The notes: generated from the letters alone by a model not told the origin. Counted from the first letter of the stretch, positions 23,855-36,344 are shown. The stretch: DNA of 64,000 nt from Okapia johnstoni (GCA_024291935.2 CM044320.1:48116001-48180000); one strand, 5' to 3'. Translations and numbers: made by a program.

Positions 23855-24190
23855 AGAGTTTCCCTGGTGGTTCAGAGGTAAAGAATCCACCTGCCAATGC
23901 AGGAGATGTGGGTTCCAGTCCTGATCCAGGAAGATCCCACATGCCACGGAGCAGCTAAGCCTGTGTGCCACAACTATTGAGCCTATGCTCTAGAGCCCAC
24001 ATGCCACAAAACTTCTGAAGCCCATGCGCCCTAGAGCCCGTGCTCCACAAGAGAAGCCATAGCAATGAGAAGCCTGTGCACCGAAATAAGAAAGTAGCAA
24101 CACCCCCTCCACAACTAGAGAAAAACCCGCGCAGCAACAAAGACCCAGGACAGCCAAAAAATAAATACAATAAAATTCTAAAGAAAAAAA
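23855..24190 (+). mobile_element. CHR-type SINE, long form
   Basis: Head GTTTCCCTGGTGGTTCAGAG, long body with GGAGCAGCTAAGCCTGTGTG, and A-rich tail AATAAATACAATAAAATTCT. Confidence 0.9.
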
Positions 24191-24234
24191 GATATCCAAT
24201 AAAAGGGGAGGTATTCAATAAATACTCATTTCAT

Positions 24235-24290
24235 CCTTTTTTAAAATTGATTATTATTGGAGTATGGTTGCTTTACAATGTTGTGTTTGT
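24235..24290 (-). repeat. L1 3' UTR scrap
   Basis: 'gttgctttacaatgttgtgt' is the antisense of a common ruminant L1 3' UTR phrase. Short remnant. Confidence 0.5.
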
Positions 24291-24596
24291 CATTTCATCC
24301 TTTACTCATGAATCTTTCCCTCTTTTGTGACTCTATGATTTGGACTTCCTAAAATTCTAAGGCCCTGAAAACTTTCTGAGGAGCTTCAACTGTCTAGTTT
24401 CAAGTTTCCTAGCTCTTCCCAGTTCTCCTGTCTGAGAGAGGCCAGTGGTAAAGATGGATCAAAACATCAGGCACATGACTTGACCTTTGCCCCATGGCCC
24501 AGCATCACCCTCCATGTTCCATTGTCTCCACTGTCCTCATTGGACAAGAATGGGATGGTCGAAAGCAAGGTGCTCCATGGAGTGTGGAGAACCAGG
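24291..24596. other. Intergenic, nothing recognised
   Basis: No feature recognised. Confidence 0.5.
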
Positions 24597-25180
24597 GCTT
24601 CTCAGGTGGTAAGCGTGGTAAAGAATCCACCTGCCAATGCAGGAGACATAGGAGACTTGGATTTGATCCCTGGGTCAGAAAGATCTCCTGGAAGAGGAAA
24701 TGACAACCCGCTCCAGTATTCTTTTTTTTTTTAATGATTTATTTACATATTTGTTTTTAGCTGTGCTGAGTCTTGGTTGCTGCATGCAACTTTCTTTAGT
24801 TGCGGCAAGTGGGGTCTACTCTCTAGTTGCAGTACATGGGCTTCTCATTGTGGTGGCTTCTCTTATTGTGGAGCACAGGCTCTAGGGCGCACAGGCTTCA
24901 GTAGTTGCAGCTCACAGGCTCGGTAGTTGTGGCTCAAAGACTCTAGAGCACAGGCTCAGGAGTTGTGGCACATGGGCTTAATTGCTCCGAGGCATGTGGG
25001 ATCCTCCTGGATCAGGGATTGAATGTGTGTCTCCTGCATTGGCAGGTAGATTCTTTACCTCTGAGCCACCAGGGAAGCCCTGCTCCAGTATTCTTGCCTA
25101 GAGAATCCCATGGACAGAGTAGCCCGGTGGGCTACAGTCCTTCGGGTCCCAAAGAGTAGAACACGACTGAAGTGACTTAG
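24597..25180 (+). mobile_element. Bov-tA SINE split by a CHR SINE
   Basis: Head and B-box part occupy 24597-24723. The body resumes at 25081 with TGCTCCAGTATTCTTGCCTA and ends near 25180. The interruption is a CHR in the opposite orientation. Confidence 0.93.
24724..25080 (-). mobile_element. CHR long-form SINE inside a Bov-tA
   Basis: The minus-strand head GGGCTTCCCTGGTGGCTCAG ends at 25080, with the A-tail as T(10) near 24723. Target-site duplication GCTCCAGTATTCTT occurs on both sides (about 24711-24724 and 25082-25095). Confidence 0.93.
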
Positions 25181-26600
25181 TGTGCATACACGTGGGGAGA
25201 ATCAGGGAAGAATGTGGCTGTTTCTTGATTGTGTACCATACTGTCTGCAGAGATGAGTGCCTGGGACCTAAGGGCTTGGGCCTGGAGTCCAGCTTGAGGG
25301 GGGAGGAAGCTCCAGTGGCCAGGCTGGCACAATTTCCTGTATGGCCTGGGCACTCGGGTCCTTTGTGCACACAACCAGATGAAATCGGGTGAAGGCTGAA
25401 GACTCTCCAAGCTTAAAGTTCCTCTGAGCCAGGATGTAGAGAATTTCTATCTGTGGAACTTGATTTCTCTGTCCTTTGTTAGTTTCTGTCTGCTACACTC
25501 CTGAATCTTATTTATGCTTTTTCTTGAAGAAAAAGTTGTGTAACCCATGGAAAGTTTCTTTCCTAAAGGGTGGGTTCTGTATAAGTGCAGTCTGGGGCCG
25601 AGGTGGGAGTTAACAGTGAGGGAAGATGTTGGGAAAATGAAAATATCAACTTAGAACCAGTCACTCCCATCTCTTGTGTTTGACTTGGACCAGGAAGCCT
25701 GCCCGCTTTGTCCTACTTCATAGGAAAATGAGGACAAAGAGGGGATAAGTGAGAAAAAGTTGAGTTATGTATAGTCCATTTGCCTCCAAGTCTCTTACCA
25801 TCATTAAAAAGGCTTACTGTATAAGCCTTACACCCAAAGATTAGAGAAAAATCTTAATTGAAAAGAACTTTTTATATCTTTGTGAAATTTGTTCTTTTCT
25901 TCACCTGTACAATTTTTTTTTTAATGAGAGAATTGATTAAAGAAAGAATTCCTTTTTCAACTAATAGGCTCTACATTTAGTCCACTAAGAACTTCCATGG
26001 ACGAATGTGAACACAACCCCAAAGTGAACACAACCAACCACAAGCAGTTGGAAAGAGTTGCTTTATATGATTTTCTACATAGAAAGGTAAAGGGCAATAG
26101 TACAATGTTATCTATCCTGATTCAATCCCAATTTTTTCTCCAAAGAAGAGGGAGAGAGACCCAAAAGGGAGAGGGGTTGACTCTCAGTAGCTTTCCACTG
26201 CCCTGGAAAAGAAACAGCTCTGGTTGCTACTACGGTTGCTCTGTCTTGCTGTTTGTGGAGGGGTGACCATTACTGCAGTCCACTAGTGCCCCCTATGGTC
26301 CACTTCCAGAAACTCACAGGGCAGGGTGAATGGCTAAACCTGAGCAAGTTATCTCAACACCCTGAAAACTTTTCTGACAAAGAAATCTTAAAATGTTAAA
26401 ACTATGCTTCCACCTTTGATTCAGTGACAGGCAGTTTATAGTCAAGTTATATTATTATTTCTAGACTTAGAGGGTTTTAGGAAGGCTATTTAGAAAATAT
26501 TTAGCCAATTGTTTTTACCTAAATGTAGGTATTAGTTCTGAGAGATATTAGCAGTTATTATGTGAAACCAAAATGGGTTAGGAAACACTGGGTTAAGTAA
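25181..26600. other. Intergenic, nothing recognised
   Basis: About 1.4 kb of unique-looking DNA without a recognisable exon or repeat. Confidence 0.5.
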
Positions 26601-26610
26601 ACATTAATTA

Positions 26611-26729
26611 GGAACTTCTGGTTGTGCAGTGGTTATGACTCTCTGCTTTCAATGCAGGAGGTTATCGGTTCTATCCTTGGTTAGGGAATTAAGATCCCAC
26701 ATGCCATGTGGCATAACCAAGAAAAAATT
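26611..26729 (+). mobile_element. CHR-type SINE
   Basis: Diverged head GGAACTTCTGGTTGTGCAGT. The sequence AACATTAATTA occurs on both flanks (about 26600-26610 and 26730-26740) as a target-site duplication. Confidence 0.85.
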
Positions 26730-26837
26730 AACATTAATTAAATACTAGATAAGCAGGTTCTTTCTGGCTGGTCTTCTTAGATCACAGAAGATGGATTGTG
26801 TGTCTCCCAAGGAGAAATGCAGTTTCTCAATATCAGT

Positions 26838-28228
26838 TAGTTCAGTTCAGTTGCTCAGTCGTGTCCGACTCTTGGTGACCCCATGAGCCGCAGCACGCCA
26901 GGCCTCCCTGTCCATCACCAACTCCCTGAGTCCACCCAAACCCATGTCCATTGAGTTGATGATGCCATCCAACCATCTCATCCTCTGTCGTCCCCTTCTC
27001 CTCCTGCCCTCAATCTTTCCCAGCATCAGGGTCTTTTCAAATGAGTCAGCTCTTCGTATCAGGTGGCCAAAGTATTGGAGTTTCAGCTTCAACATCAGTC
27101 CTTCCAATGAACACCCAGGACTGATCTCCTTTAGGATGGACTGGTTGCATCTCCTTGCAGTCCAAGGGACTCTCAAGAGTCTTCTCCAACACCACATTCA
27201 AAAGCATCAATTCTTCGGCACTACCTTTCTTTATAGTCCAACTCTCACATCCATACATGACCATTGGAAAAACCATAGCCTTGACTAGATGGACCTTTGT
27301 TGGCAAAGTAACGTCTCTGCTTTTTAATATGCTATCTAGGTTGGTCATAACTTTCCTTCTAATGAGTAAGCATCTTTTAATTTCATGGCTGCAATCACCA
27401 TCAGCAGTGATTTTGGAGCCCCCCAAAATAAAGTCAGCCACTGTTTCCACTGTTTCCAAATCTACTTCCCATGAAGTGATGGAACCAGATGCCATGATCT
27501 CAGTTTTTTGAATGTTGAGCTTTAAGCCAACTTTTTCACTCTCCTCTTTCACTTTCATCAAGAGGCCCTTTAGGTCTTCTTCACTTTCTGCCATAAGGGT
27601 GGTGTCATCTGTATATCTGAGGTTATTGATATTTCTCCTGGCAATTTTGATTCCAGCTTGTGCTTCTTCCAGCCCAGCATTTCTCATGATGTACTCTGCA
27701 TATAAGTTAAACAAGCAGGGTGACAATATACAGCCTTGACGTACTCCTTTTCCTATTTGGAACCAGTCTGTTTTTCCATGTCTAGTTCTAACTGTTGCTT
27801 CCTGACTTGCATACAGGTTTCTCAAGAGGCAGGTTAGGTGGTCTGGTATTCCCATCTCTTGAAGAATTTTCCACAGTTTAGTTTGATCCACACAGTCAAA
27901 GGCTTTGGCATAGTCAATAAAGCAGAAGTAGATGTTTTTCTGGATCTCTCTTGCTTTTTCTATGTTCCAGCAGATGCTGGCAATTTGATCTCTGGTTCCT
28001 CTGCTTTTTCTAAAACCAGCTTGAACATCTGGAAGTTCACAGTTCAAGTATTGCTGAAGCCTGCCTTGGAGAATTTTGAGCATTACTTTACTAGCGTGTG
28101 AGATGAGTGCAATTGTGTGGTAGTTTGAGCATTCTTTGGCATTGCCTTTCTTTGGGATTGGAATGAAAACTGACCTTTTCCAGTCCTGTGGCTACTGCTG
28201 AGTTTTCCAAATTTGCTGACGTATTGAG
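26838..28228 (-). mobile_element. BovB LINE, 1.4 kb with intact RT core
   Basis: The 3' tail lies at 26838 and the truncated 5' side near 28228. It is the best preserved BovB in the window. It covers the reverse-transcriptase domain and 3' UTR; the endonuclease part is missing, as in most 5'-truncated LINE copies. Confidence 0.95.
27046..28083 (-). pseudogene. BovB ORF2 fragment, reverse transcriptase
   Basis: A 345-codon open frame within the BovB copy. RT motifs appear in order: motif A FIDYAKAFDCVD at about residue 56-67, motif B GKGVRQGCILSPCLFN at about 112-127, and catalytic motif C YTDDT at about 157-161, followed by LKLNIQKTEIM. The enzyme class copies LINE and SINE RNA into DNA at the target site. 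The frame lacks the N-terminal endonuclease and ends at a shift before the natural C-terminus, so it is non-autonomous. The nominal methionine is internal to ORF2. Confidence 0.9.
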
Positions 28229-28646
28229 TGCAAGAACCACTTTATGTATGAATTTCTTGTAGGGCTAATATTTTAGAGAAGACTTCAGAAAAGTGCTCAT
28301 TGAGTTCAAATGAATCTTTCTACAAATAAGGGTACAGTCTCAGAGAGGTGACAGAGGCTGGGAGGTGGCAGAGCCACCATGCAGATCCACCAGGAGGCTC
28401 CCAGGCTCTCAGAGCTGCTTCTTCACCCAAGTGTCCATCCCCTCCCCAGTGCTAATCCTTAGTATTCCTGTTTCCATAAAGTGTGTGTGTTTGTGGAATG
28501 CGAAATGGCATCACTCTCAGCCAAGGACATTGGGCATGAAACCCCTTTCAAGAATTCTCCAACTCTTTGGGAGGAGAAATTGCTTCTTTTATTTTCAATT
28601 CAATTTCACTCTCTCTTTTGAAGAACCTCATTGTTTTATTAGAACA
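28229..28646. other. Intergenic, nothing recognised
   Basis: No feature recognised between the two BovB pieces. Confidence 0.5.
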
Positions 28647-28796
28647 AGGGATGAGATGGTTGGATGGCATCACCGATGCAATGGACATGAGTTTGAGTAG
28701 GCTCCGGGAGTTGGTGATGGACAGGGAAACCTGGCGTGCTGCAGTCCATGGGGTCCCAAAAAGTCAGACACGACTGAGTGACTGAACTGAACTGAT
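28647..28796 (+). mobile_element. BovB LINE 3' terminus, 150 bases
   Basis: GGATGAGATGGTTGGATGGC through CTGAACTGAACTGATC. A severely 5'-truncated copy. Confidence 0.92.
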
Positions 28797-28989
28797 CGTT
28801 TCATTTGAAAAAAAAAAAAATAACAACCCTATATTCAGCAAATACTTATGATGCACATGACTTTCTGGTTCTTGGAAGATTCAAGATGATATACCATGTT
28901 GGGTAAGAGTAAAGGCTTGGAGGTCAAATTCAAGTTCTGCCACATTCCAGTTATGTAGATTTAGTCAAGTTACTTATCCTCTTTCCGCT

Positions 28990-29594
28990 CAAGATGTGGA
29001 AACAATCTAAGTGTCGATTGACAGATGAGAGGCTTAAGAAATTATTGGGTTGACCAAAAAGTTTATTTGGGTTTTCCATATATTGGTCAATACAATGTAT
29101 ACAATGAAATATTATTCAGCTTTAAAAAAAAAAAAAGAGGAGGCAATCTTGCTGTTTGCAACAATGTGAATGAGCCTGAAAGACATTATGCTAACTGAAA
29201 TAAGCCAGACAGAAAAAACTGCATAATCTCACTTATATGTGGAATCTGAAGTAGTTGAATACTTGAAAGTTAAGAATAGAATGGTGGTTAACAGGGGTGG
29301 GAAGGTGCGGGGAGTGGGGAGATGTTGGTCAAAGGTACAAAGTTGCAGTTACATAGTCTAGAGATCTAATGTTTGGGGTGTTGTAGTTAATACCACCATA
29401 ATGATTATTGGAAATCGGCTAAGGCAGTAGATTTCAGGTGCTCTCGCTAACAATAACCAAAAAAGGTAACTATGAGAAAGGATATGTTAATTAGCTTAAA
29501 TGCAGTAATCATTTCACTACATATGTTTATCAAATCACCATGCCATACACCTAAAACATTTACAAATTTTATTTAAAAAATCAATTTATAAAAT
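28990..29594 (+). mobile_element. L1 LINE 3' end
   Basis: AAGATGTGGAAACAATCTAA, GAAATATTATTCAGCTTTAA, 'tgctaactgaaataagccag' and 'cttatatgtggaatctgaag' are L1 ORF2-end/3' UTR phrases. It is interrupted at 29044 by a mariner-like piece. Confidence 0.85.
29044..29090. mobile_element. Mariner-like DNA transposon remnant
   Basis: TTGGGTTGACCAAAAAGTTT then TTGGGTTTTCC resembles the terminal inverted repeat of bovid mariner-like elements, and a short inverted TTGGTCAA closes it. It sits inside the L1 tail. Confidence 0.7.
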
Positions 29595-29689
29595 AAATAG
29601 GAAACTCAGAATCCCTGTCTATAAAACATAGATAACACTAATCCCTTGTCTACAGAACCGTATTGAGTGTTAAATTAGAGAATACAGTT

Positions 29690-29905
29690 GTCCCTTGGTA
29701 TTCATGTGGAATTTGTTCCACCACCCACTCACTTTCAACAGATACCCAAATCGGCAGATGTTCGAGTCCCTTATATAAATGGCTAATACAGTGAGCACTC
29801 CGCACCCAAGGTTCTACATCCATGCAGATTCAGCCAACCAGTTTGAAATCCAAGATTGTTTGAATCTGCAGATGCAGAGCCCAGATACAGAGGGCTGACT
29901 GTGTG
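29690..29905. repeat. Tigger/pogo-like DNA transposon remnant
   Basis: 'cagttgtcccttggtattca' followed by 'gagtcccttatataaa' and 'agagggctgactgtg' at the far end gives a degraded inverted-repeat structure like Tigger-type elements. Confidence 0.55.
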
Positions 29906-31135
29906 TATAAAATAGTCAGTATGGTGTCAGCCCCTGTAAGTGTTTAAAAAGTATTTGTGGCTACTATTATTATTGTTTTTGTTATCATGACTGTGGATAT
30001 TATTATTCTTATTAAGATTCTTATTGCTATTACTATTACTGTTCCTGTCCTGAAGGACTTAAAAGCCCAGTTGGTGATAGAAGACTAGCACACTTAGAAA
30101 TTTCAAATAACAGTGTGAGGGAGTGGAACAGAGATAGCGACTAGGTCTCATGTCACTTGCCACGAGCCTTCAGCGGCTGCCTCAAGTGCTACGTGGAGAA
30201 GAATTCTAATGCTCTTGACAGTCTTGGAGAAAGAGAGCACCCATACCATTTGGTGATGTTTTCCTGGGAATGAGGCGTATGAATGAGGTTATACTGCACA
30301 TATTTACCATTCTTAGAATAAATGATGAAACGCCAGATGTGACTGATTAGAATAGTCATTTCTGTAGAAAATAAGATAGCTGGACCTTGGAGGATGAGTT
30401 TAACGTGAACAGAAGGAGATGAAGTAAGGGCAGGAGAGGTATCTGGCACCAGGAATTTTGTGAGCAGATGTGCCAAGGATAAGATCCACATGGCCTATTT
30501 GGGTGGCAATAAGTAGACCAGTCTGTCTAGAGAAGGGTTTGATGCTAAAGATTAGCTCTACAAATATGGTCACCAGAGCCGTAGAGCTAGGGACCCGACA
30601 TCAAATAAGCTTATCCCATTGTTCCCGTAAGTTCCCGCTTATGCACTGGGCCATTTGCCTGGATTTGAAGCTCAGACAAAGTGGGTACTAGTTAAGTCTC
30701 TAGCAGCATCTTGTCTCGTATGGAGCTGTTCAAAGGCTCTTTTCCATCATCCCTGCTCATGAAGACCATCCTTTCATGTTTAGTCCTTGACTGCTGTTCA
30801 GAGCCCACTATTCTACATGCACTTGGCCCTGCAGCCCCAAACATCTGATTCTCAGCAAACGCAAATGCACACATAAATAAAAAGTCATCTCTTGTGTGAA
30901 AACCATATAAATCTTATTTATGTTGAATTGATTCATGGTGCTTTTCAGGTCTACTATATCCTTCTACTTTTCTGTACAGTTTAATTTTTGAGAGTTTGAT
31001 ATTGAAACTCTAACTAAAAATCTTAATTTATCTATTTAAAAAATTATTGTAATATGCAGTGAAACTGTATGTAACTTTGTCCTGTATTTTCCAAATCTCC
31101 TGTAAATGTGTTATCATACTTTCATAATTTAAGAA
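29906..31135. other. Intergenic, nothing recognised
   Basis: TTATTA-rich patch near 29960-30045, then unique-looking sequence. No exon recognised. Confidence 0.5.
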
Positions 31136-31148
31136 ATAAAAAAAAAAA

Positions 31149-31300
31149 AAGAATCCACATGCCAGTGCAGGAGACATGGGTTTGATCCCTGATCTAGGAA
31201 GATCCCACACACTTCAGAGCAACTAAGCCTGCGAGCCACAACTATTGAACCTGTGCTCTCGAGGCCAGGAACTACAATGACTGAAGCCTGCTCCCCCACC
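31149..31300 (+). mobile_element. CHR-type SINE missing its head
   Basis: Body starts at AGAATCCACATGCCAGTGCA directly after an A-run and continues into the CHR middle. The first 35 or so bases of the head are absent. Confidence 0.8.
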
Positions 31301-31659
31301 CTAAGGCTATTAAACTTGAAACTTGGAAAAGGGGAGAGTCCCGAGAAATTGTTTTGACAAGTCCTTCAGGTGATTCCCATACACACTGAAGTTTGTGAAC
31401 CACTGCTAGAGCAGAGGTCCTCAGCCTTGGTTCCACACTGGAATCCCTTGGAATAATGATGCTTCTGCTCTATTCCTGAAATTGATTTAGCTGTTCCAGG
31501 CATTAGAGGTGTACAAAACTCTCCAGGTGATTCTAATGTGTAGCTACAGTTGAAAACTACTGCTACCTCAAAGAGGATGTGGAAAGAGTGAAAAGAGCAG
31601 TGGTGCAGGGATGAGCTGTGCTAGGCATTGTGCTAAAGATATAAGAACATGCTTCTCAA

Positions 31660-31873
31660 GGGACTTCCCTGGTGGTCCTGTGGTTAAGAATCCGCCTTCC
31701 AATGCAGAGGACTCAGTTCTATCCCTGGTCAGGGAACTAGGATCCCATATGCCATGAAGCAACTAAGCCCTCAAACTACTGAGCAACTACTGAGCCCACC
31801 TGCTCTTAGAGCCTGAGAACTGCAACAAAAACCCAACACAGTCAAAATTTAAAAAAAAAAATAATAAATAAAA
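31660..31873 (+). mobile_element. CHR-type SINE
   Basis: Head GGGACTTCCCTGGTGGTCCT, long A-rich tail ending AATAAATAAAAG. AAGAACATGCT-like sequence on both sides suggests a target-site duplication. It interrupts MIR-like sequence. Confidence 0.9.
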
Positions 31874-31939
31874 GAAGAACATACTTTGCAAGTGTCGTTA
31901 ATGAGCATAAGGAAAACCCAACATGCTTCCCAATACCTT

Positions 31940-32095
31940 CTGGGCTTTGCTCCAGTGAATCTTCATGACAAGTCTACGGGGCAGATAATATCGTTATTTC
32001 CATTTTACAGGTGAAGAGACTGAGGTTCCAAGAAGTTACCTGACTTGCTGGGGTGTCAAAGCAGGAACTTGAAAATCAAATCTTTGACTCCAAAG
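31940..32095 (+). repeat. MIR fragment
   Basis: 'tttccattttacaggtgaag' followed by 'agactgaggttcc' is the MIR core-to-tail wording. Confidence 0.7.
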
Positions 32096-32104
32096 TACTG
32101 ATTC

Positions 32105-32372
32105 TTTTTTTTTTAATTGCAATAAAATATACACAACATAAAAATTGCCACTTTCACCATTTTGAAGCATATGGTTTTAGTGGCATTAAGTATATTCACA
32201 ATGTTGTGTAACCAACACTACAATCCATTTCCAGAACTTTTTCATCATCCCAAACAGAAACTCTGTACCCATTAAACAATAATTCCCCATTCTCCTCTCC
32301 CCCCATCCACCTCCTAGCTCCTATTCACTATCTATTCTATTGTTTGTCTCTATGAATTCAAGTATGTGTTCT
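32105..32372 (-). repeat. Old L1M 3' UTR fragment
   Basis: Antisense phrases 'ccattttgaagcatatggtt', 'aatgttgtgtaaccaacact' and 'actctgtacccattaaacaa' are typical of eutherian L1M tails. Confidence 0.7.
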
Positions 32373-32502
32373 AAATCACAGTTTCCAGATGGGCTCAAAG
32401 AAAAAATGGAGATGCTGAAATTGATCAAATTTCTTCTTTGAATAAGGGTATCTCTGAGTTAGATGAGGCTCCCACCTCAACTCTAAATATTGACCCATGT
32501 GT

Positions 32503-32720
32503 GAAGTGAAAGTGTTAGTCGCTCAGTTGTATCCAACTCTTTGCAGCCCCATGGATTGTAGCCCTCCAGGCTCCTCAGTCCATGGAATTCTCAAGGCAAG
32601 AATACTGGAGGAGGTAGCCATTTCCTTCCTTCTCCAGGGGATCTTCCTGACCTAGGGATCAAACCCAGGCCTCCTACATTGCAGGTGGATTCTTTACCAT
32701 CTGAATCACCAGGAAAGCCC
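32503..32720 (-). mobile_element. Bov-tA SINE
   Basis: Minus-strand head GGGCTTTCCTGGTGATTCAG at 32720, body through to AGTGAAAGTGTTAGTCGCTC on the plus strand. Confidence 0.93.
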
Positions 32721-33089
32721 AATTCCCACCAAACAGCAGATGTTCTCTTGCCTCAGTGCCACAGCACAAGTGAATCCCTTTTCGCTCGCCTTCACTGAGC
32801 AAACTGTCTCCTCCTTCAAGTCTCCTTCCTGGCATGACCCTCCCTGAGGATCCAAACCAAGCTCTTCAACTAACATGGTCCCACAGACCCAGCTTTGGAA
32901 ACTAGTGTTAACTCCAATCACCTACACATCTTATTAAAATGCAGATTTGGATTTAGTGAGTCTGAGTCGGGGCCCTAAGAGTCTGCATTTCTATCAAGCT
33001 TCCAGGTCCCTTGAACTGTGAAGTCAGAAAGGGCAGTACTTCACCAATGCACATTTTTCTTTCTTTACTCTAGTGTTTCCTTGGCCGTT
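32721..33089. other. Intergenic, nothing definite
   Basis: No exon recognised. The part near 32880-33020 may be an old repeat. Confidence 0.45.
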
Positions 33090-33500
33090 TCTCCTCTCCC
33101 CTTTAAACACCTTGAAGGCAGAAAGCCATCTTCTTTATTGTTATATTCCAGAACTTAGCATGGTGCCAACCCAGAGTAACTCTCAATAAATGTTGAATGA
33201 ATGAATAAATAAATGAGCTCACAGGCTGGAAGGATAAAGAAGAACCAGATCTGTGAAGAGCCTGGTAAACCATACTAAGGAATTTGAAATTTATCCTGAA
33301 GCTATGGGGAGTTACTGAAGGATTTTAAGAGGCTGATATAACACATGTGTATATATGTGTGGTGTGTAACATGTGTTGGAAAGAACCAAGAATGAAATCA
33401 AGGAAACCATAGTGAGCTATTGCACTAGTCCAAGCAAATAATTATGAAGGCTTGCACTAAGATAGAGATGGTGGTGATGGGAAGGAGGAAGAGGATTCAC
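33090..33500 (+). repeat. L2 LINE fragments
   Basis: 33090-33225 ends 'taactctcaataaatgttga', the L2 3' end. 33230-33500 carries 'ctaaggaatttgaaatttat' and 'ttgcactagtccaagcaaat', internal L2 wording, in a second block. Confidence 0.65.
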
Positions 33501-33779
33501 AGCCATAGAATGACATGGTCCCCATTTGCTCCCTACAGACCCAGTGTATTCCTGGCACATTTATAAATAATGTCACTTTTATTTACAGAATGCCCTGGTT
33601 TGGAAGATAATTATCTTTTAACCCTGTACATAGGAGATGAAGTTAACAGAACATGAGGTGAAGGTGAGGAGCAGAGCATTTCTACCTTGAGCAACCCAGT
33701 GAATGGTAACAACATTTACGAACCAGGCAGTCCAGAAGAAGCAGTAGGAGAAGAAGTTTCTCTTTAAAATAGTTAAGTT

Positions 33780-34660
33780 AACAAGTGCTGAACTGGGTGT
33801 GGGGAAAAAGGAACCCTCCTACACTGTTGGTGGGAATGTAATTTAGTTCAGTCTCTATGGAACAGTATGGAGGTTCCTCAGAAAACTAGAATTACCAGAA
33901 GATCCAGCAATCCCACTTCTGGGCAATACCCACACAAAATTGTAATTCAAAAAGATATATGCACCCCTATGTTCATAGCAGCACTATTTACAATAGCCAA
34001 GATATGTAAGCAATCTAAATATTCATCAGCAGATGAATGAATAAACATGTGATACATATATGCAATGGAATACTACTCAGCCATTAAAAAGAACAAAATG
34101 ATACCATTTGCTGAAGAAGGAAATGGCAACTCACTCCAGTATTCTTGCCTGGAAAATCCCATAGATGGAAGAGCCTGGCGGGCTACAGTCCATGGGGTTG
34201 CAAAGAGTCGGACACAACTGAGTGACTAACACACAATGCCATTTGCAGCAACATGGATGCAACTAGAGATTACCATATTAAGTGAAGTAAGTCAGAAAGA
34301 GAAGGACAAACACCATATGAAATCACTTATATGACACAAATGAACCTATCTACAAAACAGAAACAGACTCACAGATATAGATTAGACTTGTGGTTGCTGA
34401 GGGAAAAAGGGAGAGGGATAGATGGAATTTTGGGGTGGTAGATGCAAAATATTACATTTTTTAATGGGTAAACAATAAGGTACCACTGTATAGCACAGGG
34501 AACTATAGTCAGTCTCCTGGGATTAAACCATAATGGAAAAGGGTATTTTTAAAAAAGAATATATATATGTGTATAAAAATAAGTCATTTTGCTGTACAGC
34601 AGAGATTGGCACAACCTTGTAAACAACTATATTTCAATTAAAAAATAAAAATAAAACATA
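33780..34660 (+). mobile_element. L1 LINE 3' end split by a BOV-A
   Basis: 'cactgttggtgggaatgtaa', 'caatcccacttctgggcaat' and 'gaatactactcagccattaa' precede the SINE. 'gaagtaagtcagaaagagaa', 'gtaccactgtatagcacagg' and an A-rich tail near 34640-34660 follow it. Confidence 0.93.
34112..34236 (+). mobile_element. BOV-A monomer inside an L1
   Basis: A single BovA unit without the tRNA head (GAAGAAGGAAATGGCAACTC through GAGTGACTAACACAC). Flanks AATGATACCATTTGC and AATGCCATTTGC suggest a target-site duplication. Confidence 0.88.
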
Positions 34661-36344
34661 GTTAAGTCATTGACAAGTATTCAGTAAATTACAGTAAGAG
34701 CATCACAAAAATCGCAAAGGAGACACAGAAATTGCTGAAGTCTGGGGAATTCCGAGGGAAAGGATTATCCTTCCACTCTGAACCTCGGAAGCGAATTAGT
34801 CTCAGGACCTTTCATTAGGAAACCTGCCCTCATCTGCCGTTCACACCAACTGCAGATGAGATTCGAAATGGCCAATTCCAACTTTTGTTGCTCACTTATT
34901 TTACTCCTTTCAAGTCACTGCTACATCTGCTCCCAACAGCTAGAAACCTTTGAGTATCTTCAGCATTAACTGGATCCAAGCTGACCATGGTCATTCAGAC
35001 AGTCAAAATAATGATGTTGCATGCCAAGGCCTGGTGAACTGAGCCTACTCGGAAGAACACGTGCCCTAGTTTGAGCCAAAGGTCAGAGAACACTGGAATG
35101 TTCTACCACATTTATAAGCCCCATGACCCAAAATCCTAACTAATCTCTATTCCTACTTGCCAGTACCTCAGCTCTTTCTTCCTCCTACAACATGTCAACA
35201 ACTGGATAATTATTTAATAAACTTCAGAACATATCTTTGCTTCTTCTCCAGGCCAGAGAGACCAGGGATTTTCCCAGTTTCAGTTTCAAGGTGGCTCTGA
35301 CTTCAGAGTTCCAAGTGCAGTCAAGCAGAAGAATAAATTCACTAGCTAGAGCCTTTTGAGGGAACTTTCAAACAAAACTGTGGCTTTTCAAGTATTAAGA
35401 GGAAATGACAGACTGAACTAAGCTCAGTATTCATTTTAATACGTGTGTTAAAGGTTATGTTAGCAGCTGTCAAATCACTGGCCAACCCTAACTACATCAC
35501 TCTTCGCCCTAAATCAGATATCTTGAGTGGTACCCGAAACTTGCTTCTCTGGCCTGACCCTGAGCAATAGGGTTGTTCTGGAAGGTGAATTTTGTCTTCC
35601 AGGCATTCCTAGCACTTGTGCTAATATTAGCCTGATGAACAAGAGAGCTGGAACTCAGGACTTCGAGCCCTGAGACCCTTCTGCTGCTGCTAGAGGCTCT
35701 GAGAACTCTACATCTTGCATCCACATCACCTGCCAGAGGTCGAATGCCAAGCCCACTGGTCGGTCAAGTGTGAGGACTTCTGTTACCCAGTTGGGGGCAG
35801 CCTAAGGAGTCTTTCCTCTTCACCCTATGACTGCATCCTTGGCTAGTAGAGAGTAGATGTTTCTAACCCCAAGCCTGTCTTATTGCACCAACCAGAAGCA
35901 AGAGATACCAAGAGTTCAGAGACATAGGAAACCACCCTCATAGCCACCAGAGCCTTGGTCATGCTGTTACCCCTAGCCTGCAGCCTCACTGCCCCATGGA
36001 CTCCTTAGCCGTTTTGGTTACTTCTCCTCGGAGGTCGTGCATGGTGTGGGAGAGCTCATCTCAAACTCCCACTAAAGGCTGGTGTGGCACAGGAGCCCTT
36101 TCTCCCATGTGTTCCCAGTGCCCACTCCCTGCCACCCTGCCCCACCCCTGTCAGAGCACAACCGGGATTCACTCTTTTGAAGCACACAACAGACATTTCA
36201 CCTGTTTTTCTAAACTTGCTAGTTTAGGGATTTCACCCCCTCAAGACCTTGTGTGATATGATCCTACAGATGCTGATAAGTTAATTCATACTCACATGAG
36301 AATGGATGATAACTACATGGTCCTGGTGGGAAGGCTGACTGTCG
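34661..36344. other. Intergenic, repeat-poor, nothing recognised
   Basis: About 1.7 kb without SINEs. No exon with splice context was recognised in either strand. This is one of the few repeat-poor stretches downstream of DRAM1. Confidence 0.45.

Larger units (their letters stand above)
28900..29690 (+). repeat. MIR split by an L1
   Basis: MIR wording at 28900-28990 ('aggtcaaattcaagttctgc') resumes at about 29595-29690 ('cccttgtctacagaaccgta', 'gagtgttaaattagagaata'). Confidence 0.6.
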
